Of a stretch of DNA of 5,024 nt, positions 4,950 to 5,024 are shown in pieces; the stretch's first letter is position 1, and the number at the start of each line of letters is the position of its first letter. The translations under genes and the position numbers were made by a program. Below the pieces are notes generated by a model. That model saw nothing but the letters and a program-made list of their open reading frames with translations, ran no database searches and was not told the DNA's origin. This DNA is from an uncultured Blautia sp. (GTDB lineage Bacteria; Bacillota; Clostridia; Lachnospirales; Lachnospiraceae): NCBI GenBank assembly GCA_934394595.1, contig CAKRRX010000174.1:1-5024 (forward strand), written 5' to 3'.

Positions 4950-5024
4950 TTATTCCTCTGTTCCGTACAGAGTGATCAGCTTCTGCAGATACTCGTATCT
5001 TGCCTTAGCCTCGGACTGGTTCTT
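4950..5024 (-). CDS. C-terminal end of an unrecognised protein (5' part beyond the window)
   Basis: Reading left from the window edge, 24 codons are open and end in TAA at 4952-4950. The peptide finishes with ARYEYLQKLITLYGTEE, which looks like an amphipathic helix rich in charged residues and tyrosine, as at the end of a soluble protein. The plausible amino-acid composition and the terminator 77 nt further on support a real gene end. After the stop, a small hairpin (TGCGG at 4927-4931 with CCGCA at 4937-4941) has no T-tract. Too little is visible to name a family. It probably belongs to a separate transcription unit, because the operon to the left has its own promoter. Confidence 0.55.
   Translation of the reverse strand, partial: KNQSEAKARYEYLQKLITLYGTEE

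Noticed and set aside
1..5024. CRISPR array, insertion sequence, phage or defence genes
   Set aside because: No direct-repeat arrays, transposase or integrase motifs or terminal inverted repeats were seen. The coding content is metabolic and envelope related.

Overview
The window looks like part of a chromosome from an anaerobic Clostridia-type Firmicute, most likely a Lachnospiraceae gut bacterium. This rests on the moderately AT-rich coding sequence, strong AGGAGG-type ribosome sites, tightly packed overlapping genes, and the flavour of the cobalamin proteins. The genus is not resolved. Every gene that can be supported lies on the minus strand, so the window reads from right to left.

Right edge (5024 to about 4826): the last 24 codons of an unrecognised gene, a short AT-rich palindrome, and a GC-rich stem-loop followed by a T-rich tract that probably ends that gene. 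Next comes an intergenic stretch with two mutually exclusive small hairpins. A good housekeeping-type promoter (TTGCCT, 17 bp spacer, TATAAT at 4723..4695) lies just upstream of the first gene of the main operon.

Main operon (4652 to beyond position 1): a membrane-anchored GT2 glycosyltransferase of the GtrB/dolichyl-phosphate-sugar synthase type, then a GtrA-family membrane protein, then cobT, cobU, cobS, a small CobU-like P-loop protein and a cobC-like phosphatase cut by the left edge. Genes overlap or lie 1 to 28 nt apart, which suggests one transcript with translational coupling. No cobalamin riboswitch is visible, and the inferred leader (about 40 nt) is too short to hold one.

The five downstream genes cover the nucleotide-loop assembly branch of cobalamin synthesis and salvage. 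CobU activates adenosylcobinamide to its GDP form, CobT makes alpha-ribazole phosphate from a lower base, CobS joins the two in the membrane, and CobC removes the phosphate. No corrin-ring gene lies in the window. The first two genes would instead charge a polyprenyl phosphate with a sugar and move it across the membrane for envelope glycosylation, so their place at the head of a B12 operon is unexpected.

The points most worth a second look are the two CobU-type proteins that retain different parts of the family's motif set, the altered lower-base pocket of CobT, and the glycosylation/B12 gene coupling. I see no wholly new system here.
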